This document shows positions 6,949-14,822 of a stretch of DNA of 37,583 bases, piece after piece. Where the stretch lies: NCBI GenBank assembly GCA_910578345.1, contig CAJTRA010000004.1, positions 1 to 37,583 of the forward strand, given 5' to 3'. Both the position numbers and the translations under genes were made by a program. The notes under the pieces were generated by a model. The model did no database searches and had not been told where the DNA came from. It saw nothing but the letters and a program-made list of their open reading frames with translations. Position 1 is the first letter of the stretch; each line of letters starts with the position of its first letter. The stretch comes from an uncultured Lachnospiraceae bacterium. Lineage in GTDB: Bacteria > Bacillota > Clostridia > Lachnospirales > Lachnospiraceae.

Positions 6949-8007
6949 CTAATACAGTTTCTTCGCCAGCATATCCGCATTGGTAGCATATTTCAATGCC
7001 GTATCCCTCGTGATGATTCCCTGTTTATACAGGTTCAACAGACTGCCATCCATGGAAATCATATCCTCTTTCATCGAAGAATAAATGATACCATCGATCT
7101 GCGGGATCTTGTTATCGCGGATCATATTGCGGATTGCGGGTGTCACCGTCATGATCTCCAATGCCGGAACCATCCGTCCATCCACACTTGGCACAAGCTG
7201 CTGTGAAACCACTGCATTTAACACAGTAGATAACTGGACGCCGATCTGCTTCTGCTGATTCGCTGGAAAGACATCAATGATACGGTCGATCGTATTGGCC
7301 GCGCCGATCGTATGAAGCGTGGAAAGCAGAAGATGACCAGTCTCAGCCGCCGTCATCGCCACTTCAATCGTCTCATAATCCCGCATCTCTCCTAACAGGA
7401 TCACATCCGGGCTTTGACGCAGAGCCGCCCGGAGTGCACTGACATAATTTTCCGTATCGACATTGATCTCCCGCTGGCTCACAACACTCTGTCCATGCTG
7501 ATGAAGATATTCCAATGGATCTTCTAACGTAATAATATGCTTGCTCTGGTTCTGGTTAATCTGATCAATCATACAGGCCAGCGTCGTCGATTTGCCGCTT
7601 CCGGCAGGACCTGTCACAAGGACCATACCCTTGCCGCTCTCTCCCAGATGAAGCACATAGTCTGGAATATGCAGCGCATGTGCGTCCGGCAGATCAAACG
7701 TAATGATACGGATCACAGCCGACAGAGATCCCCTCTGCTTATACGCACTGACACGGAAACGGGACATTCCTCTGATTGCAAAGGAAAAGTCATCGTCCCC
7801 CTTTTCATGCAGTCCCTGCATGTCCCGGTTCTCGGCATATTCATAGATCTCCCTCAAAATTCTCTCCGTATCAGACGGAAGCAGTTTTTCATCTGCAAAC
7901 CTGCAGATCACGCCATTCTTCCGGTAAGAAATAGGCAGACCTGCTACGATAAAGACATCGGAAGCCTGTTCCCTGATCACCTGTTGTAAACATTCCTGCA
8001 AATTCAT
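6949..8007 (-). CDS. pilT: PilT-type twitching/retraction ATPase
   Basis: A cytoplasmic secretion-superfamily ATPase of 352 aa, the normal PilT length. Walker A is GPAGSGKST (residues 133-141), the Asp box is near LEDPLEY (161-167), Walker B is VILLGEMRD (202-210), the His box is HLLLSTLHT (225-233), and the PilT-specific AIRNxIR motif is present near 290. PilT powers pilus retraction by depolymerising pilin at the inner-membrane platform. The ATG follows GGAGG. It lies downstream of pilC and the pilin-like genes, with a 179-bp gap that holds a palindromic hairpin. No PilB extension ATPase is found in the window. Confidence 0.92.
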   Translation of the reverse strand: MNLQECLQQVIREQASDVFIVAGLPISYRKNGVICRFADEKLLPSDTERILREIYEYAENRDMQGLHEKGDDDFSFAIRGMSRFRVSAYKQRGSLSAVIRIITFDLPDAHALHIPDYVLHLGESGKGMVLVTGPAGSGKSTTLACMIDQINQNQSKHIITLEDPLEYLHQHGQSVVSQREINVDTENYVSALRAALRQSPDVILLGEMRDYETIEVAMTAAETGHLLLSTLHTIGAANTIDRIIDVFPANQQKQIGVQLSTVLNAVVSQQLVPSVDGRMVPALEIMTVTPAIRNMIRDNKIPQIDGIIYSSMKEDMISMDGSLLNLYKQGIITRDTALKYATNADMLAKKLY

Positions 8008-8074
8008 ACACTAACCTCCATGTCACAGTTCTGCCGTGACGCAAATCAATTCTTCTCAATCTAATCTCCTTGCA

Positions 8075-8096
8075 TATCACAAGCCTACTTGTGATA
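8075..8096. promoter_or_regulatory. Hairpin or operator upstream of pilT
   Basis: TATCACAAG (8075-8083) and CTTGTGATA (8088-8096) form a perfect 9-bp dyad with a four-base loop. It lies about 70 bp upstream of the pilT ATG within the 179-bp gap after the last pilin-like gene. There is no T-run. It may be an operator or an mRNA-processing hairpin that sets PilT levels apart from the pilins. The rest of the gap shows no gene. Confidence 0.4.
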
Positions 8097-8186
8097 CTGC
8101 CTGAATATTTCACCCAAACTTCATGATCCCGCTTAACCGGAATCCCTCATCCATATAGAAAAGACTCTGCTCTCAGGCATTCTTTG

Positions 8187-8738
8187 CTATTCTATGACCG
8201 GCATAAGATTTAACGGCTGTTCCTTCTGCCAGTCTCCTGTATTCATGATTTTCCACGCCTTGATCTCGTAATAATATGGATTCTCTCTACAGTCTTTGAC
8301 TTGTAAAGTCACTACAAGCGCCTGCTGCTCTCCCGCAGGAACCTGAAAAGAGATCATTCCGTCTGCTTCCAGCTGTTCAAGCTGCAGTGAAATTCCCTCA
8401 ATCTGCGCTCCTTTTAGCGCTGTACCGACCTCGGTAAGATATGCCGCAAATGCCTCGCCAGTATCACTTTGTCCTGCACTGTCAGATTGACTAACTAAGC
8501 CAATCTTATCGCTGACCTGGTAGAGAACCTCATCGATCCTGCCTACCACTATCTCAGCCCGCTCCGAAGCCTCATAATATTCCTGCTTGTGCGCTGCCAT
8601 TTTCTCACTGAAAGAATAATCGCTTCTGGCGCTTGAAAGCGACAGGATCGCAAACGTAACCAGGCAGAGTACCAGAAATATGACCAGCAGAGACGAGGAT
8701 CCAATATTGACAAAATAGGACTGTTGTTTATCTTTCAT
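8187..8738 (-). CDS. Pilus-operon single-pass protein (minor pilin-like)
   Basis: An unassigned 183-aa protein. After a short basic N-terminus it has one hydrophobic helix (about residues 13-36) beginning after IGSSS, then a helical segment (about 40-80) and a mixed extracytoplasmic domain. The layout resembles a type IV pseudopilin, but no Glu sits at position 5 of the hydrophobic helix. The start is the ATG at 8736-8738, one base after the stop of the upstream pilin-like gene and preceded by GGAGG; an upstream in-frame ATG would overlap that gene by 89 bp. Tight coupling supports co-assembly. It may be a GspK- or ComGG-like minor component. Confidence 0.7.
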   Translation of the reverse strand: MKDKQQSYFVNIGSSSLLVIFLVLCLVTFAILSLSSARSDYSFSEKMAAHKQEYYEASERAEIVVGRIDEVLYQVSDKIGLVSQSDSAGQSDTGEAFAAYLTEVGTALKGAQIEGISLQLEQLEADGMISFQVPAGEQQALVVTLQVKDCRENPYYYEIKAWKIMNTGDWQKEQPLNLMPVIE

Positions 8739-8739
8739 G

Positions 8740-9234
8740 TTACCTCGTCCTCCTCGCAATATGATGCTTCGTCTGCAATCGATAAATTGATGTATCCTTC
8801 TGCGTATCGGCATCCTTTCGCATCTCAATCTCTGCTGTGACCATCTGCGCCTCCTCTGTCAGGTGAATCGCCAGCGTATATTGAGCCTTATCTGATTCGC
8901 AAGGCATATGATCTGCATCATAATAAAGACTGACCTCTGCCTGCGCCAAATCTTTTTCCTCCGTCCACGTCTCCAAATCTGGATACTCCCCTTCCGGATA
9001 GCACTGCATCAGAAGACGCAGACTTTCTTCCAGGCTGTCCGATGTACAGATGATTTCTGCAGCGCCTGCACACTCGTTAACTGCATAAGTCAACGCCTCT
9101 GATTCACGGCTCATCAGATGGGATTTTACGAAGAACTCCACACAGACAGCGCTTGCCACCGAGAAAAAGAGAATCGCAAGTATTAACTCCATTAGAAATA
9201 GGCTGGATGATCTTGCCCTGCTTCTATGTACCAT
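8740..9234 (-). CDS. Prepilin-like protein with class III leader
   Basis: This 164-aa protein has a basic leader (HRSRARSSS) followed by LFLMELILAILFFSV. Cleavage after the last Ser would give a mature helix with Glu at position 5, as in type IV pilins and pseudopilins, although the residue before the cut is Ser rather than the usual Gly. A soluble domain of about 125 residues with four Cys follows (an ECAGAAEIIC segment, QCYPEG and MPCESD). The ATG follows AAAGGA. It lies between the DUF4860 protein and the 183-aa protein. It is the most pilin-like of the four small proteins here. Confidence 0.72.
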   Translation of the reverse strand: MVHRSRARSSSLFLMELILAILFFSVASAVCVEFFVKSHLMSRESEALTYAVNECAGAAEIICTSDSLEESLRLLMQCYPEGEYPDLETWTEEKDLAQAEVSLYYDADHMPCESDKAQYTLAIHLTEEAQMVTAEIEMRKDADTQKDTSIYRLQTKHHIARRTR

Positions 9235-9254
9235 TGAACAACTGTCCTTTCTTT

Positions 9255-9749
9255 CTAATCTAGCTCTGTCCTGCTCCTAACCCCGATCAGCGCAGAGCTT
9301 CTCTTCTCATCTTTATCTGTACATTCAAACCGGAAAACGCTGTCCGAAACCTGTTCCATGGAAAACATCTGTACTTCCAGGATGGTCCTGCCATCCTCAG
9401 CTCCAGCCTCCACCCCGTCTCTGATGAAAAGCTCTTTCAACTCCCCTTCACAAATATAAATATACGTGTGATAGGACGCACCGTCATATTCCTGGTCCAA
9501 CACAAGAGCCTCATATCCATCAAAACGATCCAAATAGACTGCACCATTTTCATCATTCTGATGGATCTTCTCTCCAATATAGGCAAGCCCGGTTCTCGCC
9601 GTATACTGCAAGGAAGAGGTTTCCGTAGTAGATTGATAAATCCCAGCCGCAAGCAGGATCAGGGCCAGCGCCGACAGCGCAAAGACAAAAAACAAGGCGA
9701 TCGGAAACAGAAAGTCGATCATATGCCTGCGTTTCAAACGAAATCCCAT
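9255..9749 (-). CDS. DUF4860-family pseudopilin-like protein
   Basis: A 164-aa protein with a basic start (GFRLKRRHM), one hydrophobic helix (about residues 11-37) and a soluble domain. I recognise the pattern of the DUF4860 family, which occurs in Lachnospiraceae pilus-type clusters. The helix lacks the position-5 Glu. The ATG has an AGGAGG site that overlaps the end of the upstream gene, only four bases away, so translation is coupled. Its place in the pilus is not known; a minor pseudopilin is the best inference. Confidence 0.72.
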   Translation of the reverse strand: MGFRLKRRHMIDFLFPIALFFVFALSALALILLAAGIYQSTTETSSLQYTARTGLAYIGEKIHQNDENGAVYLDRFDGYEALVLDQEYDGASYHTYIYICEGELKELFIRDGVEAGAEDGRTILEVQMFSMEQVSDSVFRFECTDKDEKRSSALIGVRSRTELD

Positions 9750-9753
9750 GACC

Positions 9754-10083
9754 TCACTCCTCCTTCTCGATAATGGTAATATCCGGCAGAATATTAGATC
9801 CGATCGTTCGATAATCTACAAAGAAAAGATCCTCGTCATAGGTCAGCCCATAATTTTCCCGCAGATATTCAAGATCTGCCGGATAGGTGCCTTCCACTGC
9901 GTAACAGTGTGTGACACTGCGCATAATAGCATTCTCCAGGCTCTCCCGCTGACGTTTTCTTGTCCCCGCAGATATCGATGATATCCCCTGAAAGAAAACA
10001 AGGATGACCACCAGAAACAGACAGGCCGACAGCAGCATTCTTGTCCGGGAATCTTTTTGTTTCCGATACACAAACCGCTTCAT
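9754..10083 (-). CDS. Short pseudopilin-like protein
   Basis: A 109-aa protein with a basic N-terminus (KRFVYRKQKDSRTR), one membrane helix (about residues 15-36) and a small C-terminal domain. The segment CYAVEGTYPADLEYLRENYG (about 59-78) closely resembles the turn after the first helix in type II pseudopilins, where small proteins carry a G-x-Y-P motif. AAGGAG lies seven bases before the ATG. It is the first of four consecutive small genes after pilC. No position-5 Glu is evident, so processing by a prepilin peptidase is uncertain. Confidence 0.68.
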   Translation of the reverse strand: MKRFVYRKQKDSRTRMLLSACLFLVVILVFFQGISSISAGTRKRQRESLENAIMRSVTHCYAVEGTYPADLEYLRENYGLTYDEDLFFVDYRTIGSNILPDITIIEKEE

Positions 10084-10148
10084 AGATAAACTCCTTATTT
10101 CTTTTCAACCCTTACCTTTGGATCCGATAAACCGCGGCATTTTGGCAC

Positions 10149-10173
10149 GGTCAGCGCAGTAAATGCGCAGACC
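10149..10173. other. Intercistronic hairpin between pilC and pilin-like genes
   Basis: GGTCAGCGCA (10149-10158) and TGCGCAGACC (10164-10173) pair with a single mismatch around a five-base loop. It lies in the 127-bp gap after the pilC stop. There is no T-run, so it is more likely an mRNA stability or processing element that separates PilC from pilin expression than a terminator. Confidence 0.4.
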
Positions 10174-10210
10174 CAGGCTGAACGGTTACTGAATTGTTAC
10201 TCTCTTACCG

Positions 10211-11245
10211 TCAAATACTTGACATAATCCCCATTAGTGGCAGCATCACCGACAGAAGGATCACACCCACAATCAAGGACAAAGCGACCACCAGCGTAGG
10301 CTCCAATACTGCCAGCAAATTGTTCATGCGGGTATCAATATCATCCTGATACAGTCCAGCGATCTGCTCCATAACCTGATCCATGGAACCAGTCTTGGAA
10401 CCAATCGAAGCCATCCGCGCGTAAACACCTGTAAACATACCGGAATGAAACAATGCTTCCGACAGATCCTCTCCGTCATGGATCTTTTCCAGGCAGAGAT
10501 TTATTTTCTCCTGAAAAATCGGATCATCATTCAGGGAGGTAACCAGTTCCATACTGCGGTCGGGGTTTAAACCACTGCTTAAAGTTAAGGCCATACCGCT
10601 TGCAAAACGGCAGGCAGCAATCTCTTCATAGATATCTCTTGTTATTTTAAGTTTGTAGCCAATCTGTTGGAACAGACGCCGCCCGGACACCGTTCTTGTT
10701 CCATAAAAAATCAATCCCGCTATAACCACCAGTAAGAGAATGATAACAATAGCATAACGGTTGATCACATTCCCCGCATTCATCAGCGTTCTGGAAACTC
10801 CCGTCATCTCTGTTCCCAACTGGATAAATACCTGATTGAAAATGGGCATGACCTTCACCAGCAGAACAATAATGACCAGCGCCATCATCGCTACCATAAC
10901 CATCGGATAGGTAATCGAATTGCGGATGCTCTTCCGAATCGAATCTTCCCGTTCATAATGATTCTGCAGCGATGCCATTACCGCATCTAACGTACCGGTC
11001 TCTTCCCCGATCTGGACCATATGTAACATATAAGAAGGATATAGTCCGGTAACCTCCATTGCCTGATAGAGACTTCCCGTCTCCTGCATATTGTTTAAAA
11101 GCGCCTCCAGGACCTCCTTTTCCTCTGAAGAAGCGGCATCTTCCAGCATGATCGTAAGTCCCTCCAGGGATGAGATGCCAGCCTTTAATATAAGAGCGAT
11201 CTGACCACAGAATGAAGATAATTCCAGACTGGAAAAAGGTTTCAT
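10211..11245 (-). CDS. pilC: PilC/GspF-family platform protein
   Basis: A 344-aa inner-membrane platform protein of type IV pilus and type II secretion systems. It has two copies of the T2SSF domain, each a cytoplasmic helical bundle, the first at about residues 8-125 and the second at about 210-325. Membrane helices are visible at about 120-145, 170-190 and the C-terminus (about 315-342). A conserved GEETGTLD motif is in the first domain and GSKTGSMD in the second. The ATG at 11243-11245 follows GGAGG; an in-frame ATG nine codons upstream lacks a site. It follows the transglutaminase gene by 60 bp. PilC docks the ATPases, and here only PilT is seen. Confidence 0.9.
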   Translation of the reverse strand: MKPFSSLELSSFCGQIALILKAGISSLEGLTIMLEDAASSEEKEVLEALLNNMQETGSLYQAMEVTGLYPSYMLHMVQIGEETGTLDAVMASLQNHYEREDSIRKSIRNSITYPMVMVAMMALVIIVLLVKVMPIFNQVFIQLGTEMTGVSRTLMNAGNVINRYAIVIILLLVVIAGLIFYGTRTVSGRRLFQQIGYKLKITRDIYEEIAACRFASGMALTLSSGLNPDRSMELVTSLNDDPIFQEKINLCLEKIHDGEDLSEALFHSGMFTGVYARMASIGSKTGSMDQVMEQIAGLYQDDIDTRMNNLLAVLEPTLVVALSLIVGVILLSVMLPLMGIMSSI

Positions 11246-11305
11246 GATTGGTAATCCTCCATTTCCTTTCATTTTAATTGTTTCTATTTCTGGTTATGAC
11301 TGATT

Positions 11306-12289
11306 CTAATAAGAATATTTTACCGTGTAGTTCTTACCGTCTCCAATATATTTCTTGAGCGCAGATCGGCTGTTACTCGCCGCCAGCGTCGGATCCATCA
11401 ACGACCAGTGTTTCCCATCAAATTCAATGATATTGTCTACCCAGCCGCTCTCTGTCAGATAGACGCTGATCCAGGCATGATAAGCTTCCCCGGAATAGCC
11501 AATCTGAAGTTTGGTCGGAATTGCCTGCGACCGCAGCATAGCCACCATAAGAGCAGCATAATCAAAGCAAATCCCTTTCTTCGTCTGCAATGTCCTGTCC
11601 ACATCCGGAAGATATCCTCCTGTGACAGTGGCGGCCAGCTTCTCATCATAAACAATATTCGTGATGACATACTGATATACCTGCTCCACATAATCCAGAT
11701 CACCGGAAGAAGCTTCTGACAACTTGATCCCGTAAGCCACCGCATCATCCTTCTCGGTAAACCATGCATATTGATTCGGATACAGAAACGGTTTGAATTC
11801 ATCCTGCAGTTTCACCTGGATATCCTGGGAAAAGGCCAGCGCATACATATCATCCCGGACATTTTCCAAAACATCCAGCCTGTATTCCCCATCTCCTTCA
11901 GAAAGAGGAAATGTCTCATAAGAACCAATCGCCAACGTATACGTATAAGTAACAGCGCCCGGCGCCGTAATCTGCAGTTTTACCTTAGCGGCATCTCCCT
12001 CATAGCGTACCATCACATAACCGTCATCCGTATGAGAAGCATCAATGGAAACTGCCCCCTCTCCATAGGTGACATCTCCGGATGCCTCAGGAACAAAGCA
12101 TTTACGTACCGTTTCTCTCTTTGCACCCTTCGTTTCCGCAGACGATGATCCGGTATCTTTGGACTTCGTAGACGCTGCCCCTGAATCTTTACGGAAAAAA
12201 AAGCCCGAAGACTGAAACGAGCATCCCATAAAGGAAAATACGAAAATTATTATGAGAAATACACAGATAATAACAGATCTTCTGTGCAT
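11306..12289 (-). CDS. Transglutaminase-like lipoprotein
   Basis: A 327-aa extracytoplasmic protein. The N-terminus has a hydrophobic signal (residues 6-20) and a lipobox-like FMGC with Cys23, then a Ser/Thr/Lys-rich linker (31-60). The C-terminal domain is transglutaminase-like, with Cys241 (KKGICFDYA), His271 (AYHAW) and Asp299 (LMDPT) as the predicted triad. Such domains act as peptidases or crosslinkers on proteins or cell wall. The ATG at 12287-12289 has AAAGGAG upstream; an earlier in-frame ATG has none. It heads the pilus-type operon under the promoter at 12328-12356. Surface-protein processing or attachment of pili is inferred from context. Confidence 0.85.
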   Translation of the reverse strand: MHRRSVIICVFLIIIFVFSFMGCSFQSSGFFFRKDSGAASTKSKDTGSSSAETKGAKRETVRKCFVPEASGDVTYGEGAVSIDASHTDDGYVMVRYEGDAAKVKLQITAPGAVTYTYTLAIGSYETFPLSEGDGEYRLDVLENVRDDMYALAFSQDIQVKLQDEFKPFLYPNQYAWFTEKDDAVAYGIKLSEASSGDLDYVEQVYQYVITNIVYDEKLAATVTGGYLPDVDRTLQTKKGICFDYAALMVAMLRSQAIPTKLQIGYSGEAYHAWISVYLTESGWVDNIIEFDGKHWSLMDPTLAASNSRSALKKYIGDGKNYTVKYSY

Positions 12290-12327
12290 AGGACAACTCC
12301 TTTCGTAAATCAAAATATACTTATGAT

Positions 12328-12356
12328 AGTATAACACCAAAAAGCATCCCGAACAA
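12328..12356 (-). promoter_or_regulatory. Promoter of the transglutaminase-pilus operon
   Basis: On the minus strand, TTGTTC (12351-12356) and TATACT (12328-12333) are separated by exactly 17 bases. They lie about 40 bp upstream of the transglutaminase ATG. The two hexamers match the sigma-A consensus at 4 of 6 and 5 of 6 positions. The divergent AraC gene has its own promoter 52 bp away, so shared control is likely. Confidence 0.6.
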
Positions 12357-12370
12357 GAAGTCTTGAAGAA

Positions 12371-12400
12371 GAATTATTCCTTACCGAATTATTCCTTATA
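12371..12400 (+). repeat. 15-bp tandem repeat upstream of the AraC gene
   Basis: GAATTATTCCTTA occurs at 12371-12383 and again at 12386-12398, with a 15-bp period. It begins 37 bp upstream of the AraC promoter's -35 hexamer and 15 bp upstream of the divergent -35. Direct repeats at this position are typical of AraC-family operators, so this may bind the regulator encoded at 12490. Confidence 0.5.
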
Positions 12401-12407
12401 TTCGTCT

Positions 12408-12436
12408 TTGACTCTCTGCACATATCATGCTATGAT
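12408..12436 (+). promoter_or_regulatory. Promoter of the AraC-family gene
   Basis: TTGACT (12408-12413) and TATGAT (12431-12436) are separated by exactly 17 bases. Each hexamer matches five of six consensus positions, so this is a strong sigma-A promoter. The predicted start lies near 12443, giving a leader of about 47 bases before the ATG at 12490. Confidence 0.7.
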
Positions 12437-12489
12437 ATATAAAGGGAATTTTTTCAATACACGCTTATTCATTTACACTTGAGGAAATC

Positions 12490-13527
12490 ATGCACAAACT
12501 AACCGATACAGCAAAAGCAGATACGAACACCGTGCATACTGCTATGAACAGCTTTCCTGCAGAGGACACGAAGACGGAAGATCTAGTCAAAACCTATGAT
12601 GACTTATACGTACAAGATAATTTTGGGACATTGGACTATCCTGTGGGTGTCTCCTATCTTGATTTGAGCAAATCTTACATGAACAGAATCCGTTGGCACT
12701 GGCATGAGGAAATGGAAGTTCTGATCATCAACAATGGACTTGCAGAAGTATCTACCGACGATGCCTCCTATTCCCTGAAACCAGGCCAGGGCATCATCAT
12801 CAACCAGAATGTGCTCCACTCCATCCGTTCCATGAATGAGAAGAACTGCACCTTCTATTCCCTTGTCTTTCATCCCGATTTTCTATTCGGATACAAAGGC
12901 AACTATCTGCAGACACAGTTTCTGCTGCCAATCCAGAATTTTCATCTTTTTAAGATTCTCGTGCTGAACGAGTCGAATCCCTGGCACGAACGCATGCTTG
13001 ATGCCATCAATGACACGATTGCCGCCAATCTGACGAAGCAATTCGGCTATGAGATCGCCACGAAAGGATATCTTTGCCGCTTTTGGTCGGAAATGATCTC
13101 CCGTCTTCCGCAGCTTGGCACTGCCCCTCCACCTCATGCTTCTTTAGACGAACAGCGGGTAAAACAAGCCATGCTTTTTATCCGAAAGCATCACGCAGAG
13201 GCAATCTCACTGGATGAAATTGCCGAAAGCGTCCATATCAGCAAAAGCGAATGCTGCCGCTGCTTTGCACGCACGCTGCAGATGACGCCTTTTGAGTATC
13301 TGATGAAGTATCGTATCTTCGAGGCGACCCGAAAAATGATCGAAAACCTGAACAGTCCGGCCTCCATTGCAGATATCGCTCTGTCGGTCGGTTTTAATAA
13401 CATAAGCTATTTTAATAAGTTGTTCAAGAAGTTTCTAGGATGTACACCCACCTACTATCGGACTCATAAGATCCCTTCCAGAGAAACTGCCAAGAATACC
13501 GGACCTTTTAATATTCCGATTATTTAA
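12490..13527 (+). CDS. AraC-family transcriptional regulator
   Basis: A 345-aa regulator. The N-terminal half contains a cupin-type sensor, recognised by WHWHEEMEVLIINNG (about residues 69-83), which carries His residues and is followed by a beta-rich stretch (LKPGQGIIINQN). The C-terminal domain (about 225-330) has two helix-turn-helix units: LDEIAESVHISKSECCRCF and the signature IADIALSVGFNNISYFNKLF with the PTYYR motif. The ATG has TGAGGAAA upstream. It is divergent from the pilus operon, so it may control that operon or itself through the tandem repeat at 12371. The inducer is unknown; such domains often sense sugars or small metabolites. Confidence 0.88.
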   Translation: MHKLTDTAKADTNTVHTAMNSFPAEDTKTEDLVKTYDDLYVQDNFGTLDYPVGVSYLDLSKSYMNRIRWHWHEEMEVLIINNGLAEVSTDDASYSLKPGQGIIINQNVLHSIRSMNEKNCTFYSLVFHPDFLFGYKGNYLQTQFLLPIQNFHLFKILVLNESNPWHERMLDAINDTIAANLTKQFGYEIATKGYLCRFWSEMISRLPQLGTAPPPHASLDEQRVKQAMLFIRKHHAEAISLDEIAESVHISKSECCRCFARTLQMTPFEYLMKYRIFEATRKMIENLNSPASIADIALSVGFNNISYFNKLFKKFLGCTPTYYRTHKIPSRETAKNTGPFNIPII

Positions 13528-13560
13528 AAATCCTGCGCCGTTTACCGACGCAGGATTTTT
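13526..13560. terminator. Bidirectional terminator, AraC gene and nth
   Basis: TCCTGCG (13531-13537) and CGCAGGA (13549-13555) form a 7-bp GC-rich stem flanked by A5 on the left and T6 on the right. It lies three bases past the AraC-gene stop and 8 bp before the nth stop on the other strand, so it can terminate both convergent transcripts. Confidence 0.8.
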
Positions 13561-13568
13561 TCTATCCG

Positions 13569-14207
13569 TTAAGATCCTATTTTTTTCTCACAGATATCTT
13601 TCAGACAGCACTTATCACAATAAGGTTTTGTCCTTGCTGTGCACACTTCCCTTCCGTGCCAGACCAATCGATGGCAAAAGTCGCTGCCCTCCTCTGGCGG
13701 GATAATTTTCCATAACGCCATCTCCACTTTCTTCGGCTCTTTAACCCCGTCCACTAAGCCAATCCGGTTACACAATCTGATACAGTGTGTATCTGTCACG
13801 ATCGCAGGTTTCCCGAACACGTCTCCCATAATGAGATTTGCACTCTTTCTTCCCACACCGGGAAGTTTCAAAAGTGCATCGAAATCATCCGGCACCTTTC
13901 CGTCATACTCTTCTTGCAGCATTTTCATGCAGGCGCTGATATCCCGCGCTTTGCTGTTCCCCAGTCCGCAAGGATGGACGATTCTTTCAATCTCTTCTAC
14001 AGGCGCCGCCGCAAGCGCCTTGACATCCGGAAACTGCTCATACAATTTTTCAACTACCACATTAACCCTTGCATCCGTACACTGCGCCGCCAGCCGCACG
14101 CTGACGAGCAGTTTCCAGGCTTCATCATAATCCAGCGAGCAGGATGCATCCGGATATTCTTTCTTCAACCGTTCAATCGCTGCAAGCGCCAGTTTCTTCT
14201 TTGTCAT
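13569..14207 (-). CDS. nth: Endonuclease III
   Basis: A 212-aa base-excision repair glycosylase/AP lyase for oxidised pyrimidines. The helix-hairpin-helix is LLKLPGVGRKSANL (112-125), with catalytic Lys121, and Asp139 in VTDTHC. The C-terminal iron-sulfur ligands are Cys189, 197, 200 and 206. Their spacing is C-x7-C-x2-C-x5-C, one residue longer in the first loop than the E. coli C-x6. The gene overlaps the upstream tag gene by 35 bp, and its AGGAAG site lies inside tag, so the two DNA-repair genes are translated together. It ends at the bidirectional terminator. Confidence 0.92.
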   Translation of the reverse strand: MTKKKLALAAIERLKKEYPDASCSLDYDEAWKLLVSVRLAAQCTDARVNVVVEKLYEQFPDVKALAAAPVEEIERIVHPCGLGNSKARDISACMKMLQEEYDGKVPDDFDALLKLPGVGRKSANLIMGDVFGKPAIVTDTHCIRLCNRIGLVDGVKEPKKVEMALWKIIPPEEGSDFCHRLVWHGREVCTARTKPYCDKCCLKDICEKKIGS

Positions 14208-14781
14208 CCTTTGTCTTCCTCACTTCTTGTCTGCACAAATAACACTCGTCTTCATGGGAATAAATCACGCCAACTGCCTGCAGATAGGCATAGATGATCG
14301 TCGAGCCCACAAAGGTCATGCCGCGCTTCTTCAGATCTTTCGAAATTGCATCCGAGAGAGGCGAAGTAACCTGATCTTTCTCATAGACGACCTGTCCTTT
14401 TGTATACCCCCACAAATACGTGGAAAAACTTCCGTATTCCTCCATAATCTTTTTAAAAACACGCGCGTTATTTACTGCGGCCTTTATTTTCAACCGATTG
14501 CGAATGATTCCGGCGTCTTGTCTGAGTTCCTCCATCTTGTCCGCATCGTAAGCGCATATTTTCTCAAGATCAAACCCATCAAACGCCTTTCTGAACGCTT
14601 CTCGCTTATTCAGCACACACTCCCATGTCAGTCCTGCCTGAAAAGACTCCAATAGAAGCATCTCAAATAGCTTCTGATCGTCATAAACCGGCTGTCCCCA
14701 TTCTTCATCATGGTATTTTATGTACAATTCATTCTTCGGATTTGCCCATGCACAGCGTTTTTTGTAATCTGTATCTTCCAT
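14173..14781 (-). CDS. tag: DNA-3-methyladenine glycosylase I
   Basis: A 202-aa alkylation-repair enzyme that removes 3-methyladenine from DNA. Diagnostic features are the N-terminal KRCAWAN with Cys10, YHDEEWG with its His, FQAGLTWECVLNKRE with the conserved Glu, and the C-terminal HEDEC pair. The zinc ligands of this family are two Cys and two His, all present. Length is close to the usual 187-200. It follows the chemotaxis gene by 41 bp without an obvious terminator, and overlaps nth. Regulation is not visible in the sequence. Confidence 0.92.
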   Translation of the reverse strand: MEDTDYKKRCAWANPKNELYIKYHDEEWGQPVYDDQKLFEMLLLESFQAGLTWECVLNKREAFRKAFDGFDLEKICAYDADKMEELRQDAGIIRNRLKIKAAVNNARVFKKIMEEYGSFSTYLWGYTKGQVVYEKDQVTSPLSDAISKDLKKRGMTFVGSTIIYAYLQAVGVIYSHEDECYLCRQEVRKTKDDKEETGACSD

Positions 14782-14822
14782 GTCCTTTCGTATCTCCTTA
14801 CTACACTACTCTACTTCCCTGA

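Noticed and set aside
7889..8113. 74-aa open frame overlapping the pilT start
   Set aside because: It lies in another frame of pilT, crosses the hairpin and has no family.
8008..8186. Cyclic di-GMP riboswitch upstream of pilT
   Set aside because: The GEMM core sequence and its two conserved stems are not found; only a simple 9-bp hairpin is present.
12241..12340. 17-residue extension of the transglutaminase
   Set aside because: The upstream ATG lacks a ribosome site and would overlap the -10 region of the promoter.
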